A stretch of DNA of 35,394 bases, taken from NCBI RefSeq assembly GCF_945285465.1, contig NZ_CALYQK010000015.1, positions 1 through 35,394 on the forward strand, in the 5' to 3' direction. Below are positions 35,050 through 35,394 of this stretch, in pieces (position 1 is the stretch's first letter; each line of letters starts with the position of its first letter). This stretch comes from an uncultured Bartonella sp. Its GTDB lineage: Bacteria > Pseudomonadota > Alphaproteobacteria > Rhizobiales > Rhizobiaceae. The position numbers and the translations under genes were made by a program. The notes under the pieces were generated by a model. That model ran no database searches, was not told the DNA's origin, and saw only the letters and a list, made by a program, of their open reading frames with translations.

Positions 35050-35103
35050 GCAACACTCCTGAGTAATATGGTATTGCCCGGTTTGCTAACTGTGGAGTGT
35101 TGC
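35050..35103 (+). promoter_or_regulatory. Hairpin that can hide the transposase ribosome site
   Basis: GCAACACTCC (35050-35059) and GGAGTGTTGC (35094-35103) are perfect 10-bp arms. The second arm contains the GGAG ribosome site of the ATG at 35105. A transcript entering from outside the element could fold and block translation. The left copy keeps a 9-bp version (110-118 and 155-163). Confidence 0.5.
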
Positions 35104-35104
35104 C

Positions 35105-35394
35105 ATGTCATGTTATTCGCATTTGAGTTTTGAAGAAAGAGAAGAAATCTACCAACTTCGTGCTTCTGGTCATTCACAAGACTTCATAGCTCGCCATCCC
35201 GGACGTAACCGTTCGACCATCAGCCATGAGCTTTCGCGCAACCGCTTGTGCTCTGGCGGTTATTCTGCTCTTTTGTCGCATGGTCGTTATCTGCAAGGAC
35301 GTCAGCATCAGGCAGGGCTTGAAAAGAATGAAGCCGCTAAAACGCTATGGTGTTAATCGCCTGATTGAGGGCTGGTCGCCCGCGGCAATCACCG
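35105..35394 (+). pseudogene. IS30-family transposase, 5' part, frameshifted
   Basis: Starts MSCYSHLSFEEREEIYQL with GGAG 7 bp upstream and the IS30 helix-turn-helix text RASGHSQDFIARHPGRNRST. The frame ends at a stop at 35356. The alternative frame from about 35339 continues as RYGVNRLIEGWSPAAIT, the expected IS30 sequence, so a one-base insertion in the A-run at 35339-35342 shifts the frame (NEAAK|TLWC). Unlike the left copy, it has no stop at codon 4. The 3' part is outside the window. Confidence 0.8.

Larger units (their letters stand above)
35029..35394 (+). mobile_element. IS30-family insertion sequence, start of right copy
   Basis: Begins at about 35029 with the terminal GGGCGAGTTCACAC and runs beyond the window. 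It is an inverted copy of 1-184; the 5' ends of both transposases face the window interior. The leader contains GCAACACTCC/GGAGTGTTGC arms (35050-35059 and 35094-35103). Confidence 0.85.

Noticed and set aside
1..35394. Composite transposon bounded by two IS30 copies
   Set aside because: The interior is conserved housekeeping sequence with the chromosomal origin, and both transposases are damaged.

Overview
The window looks like the replication-origin region of an alphaproteobacterial chromosome, most likely Rhizobiales and Bartonellaceae-like. I infer this from gene order and protein resemblance to Bartonella and Brucella, and from moderately AT-rich DNA; no database was searched. The diagnostic block is parB-parA-rsmG-mnmG-mnmE-rho-hemJ-hemE on the minus strand, facing ppsR-maf-aroE-coaE-dnaQ on the plus strand. 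The AT-rich gap between hemE and ppsR (11190-11583) is where Caulobacter and Sinorhizobium carry their chromosomal origin. It holds three sites matching TTWTNCACA (DnaA boxes), a perfect TTAA-N7-TTAA CtrA site and three GANTC (CcrM) sites within 19 bp. Five parS-like sites lie 1.2 to 7 kb to its left, next to the ParA and ParB genes that use them. Genes on each side of the gap are transcribed away from it.

Layout: (1) 1-184, end of an IS30-family element with a nonsense-mutated transposase; (2) 185-965, no intact gene, with a possible frame-shifted remnant; (3) 966-1943, a nitronate monooxygenase-like flavoprotein; (4) 2340-11189, chromosome segregation, tRNA modification, transcription termination and haem genes; (5) 11190-11583, predicted oriC; (6) 11584-15380, PEP-synthase regulator, Maf, shikimate, CoA and DNA polymerase epsilon genes; (7) 15381-16084, a gap holding a strong candidate small RNA (minus strand, about 147 nt) with its own promoter, two CU-rich hairpin loops and an intrinsic terminator; (8) polA, a five-helix membrane protein and a DUF2892 protein; (9) a 6 x 18-bp degenerate tandem repeat; (10) argG, a LysE-type exporter, a FAH-family hydrolase, an SH3 protein, a 2-hydroxyacid dehydrogenase, 3-hydroxybutyryl-CoA dehydrogenase, a PduO-type adenosyltransferase, YihY and YaiI family proteins and a TlpA-like thioredoxin; (11) argH-lptM-lysA and a TIGR02302/DUF4175 protein; (12) a second, inverted IS30 copy at 35029-35394 whose transposase is frameshifted.

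Most genes are intact housekeeping genes. The origin, the centromere cluster, the parABS machinery, polymerase I and the epsilon subunit form a replication and segregation neighbourhood. argG and argH complete the last two steps of arginine synthesis, and lysA the last step of lysine synthesis. I see no CRISPR array, phage, toxin-antitoxin or recognisable defence system. The least explained elements are the predicted sRNA, the 18-bp repeat array, the leader inverted repeats at 19251-19296 and the two decayed coding remnants.
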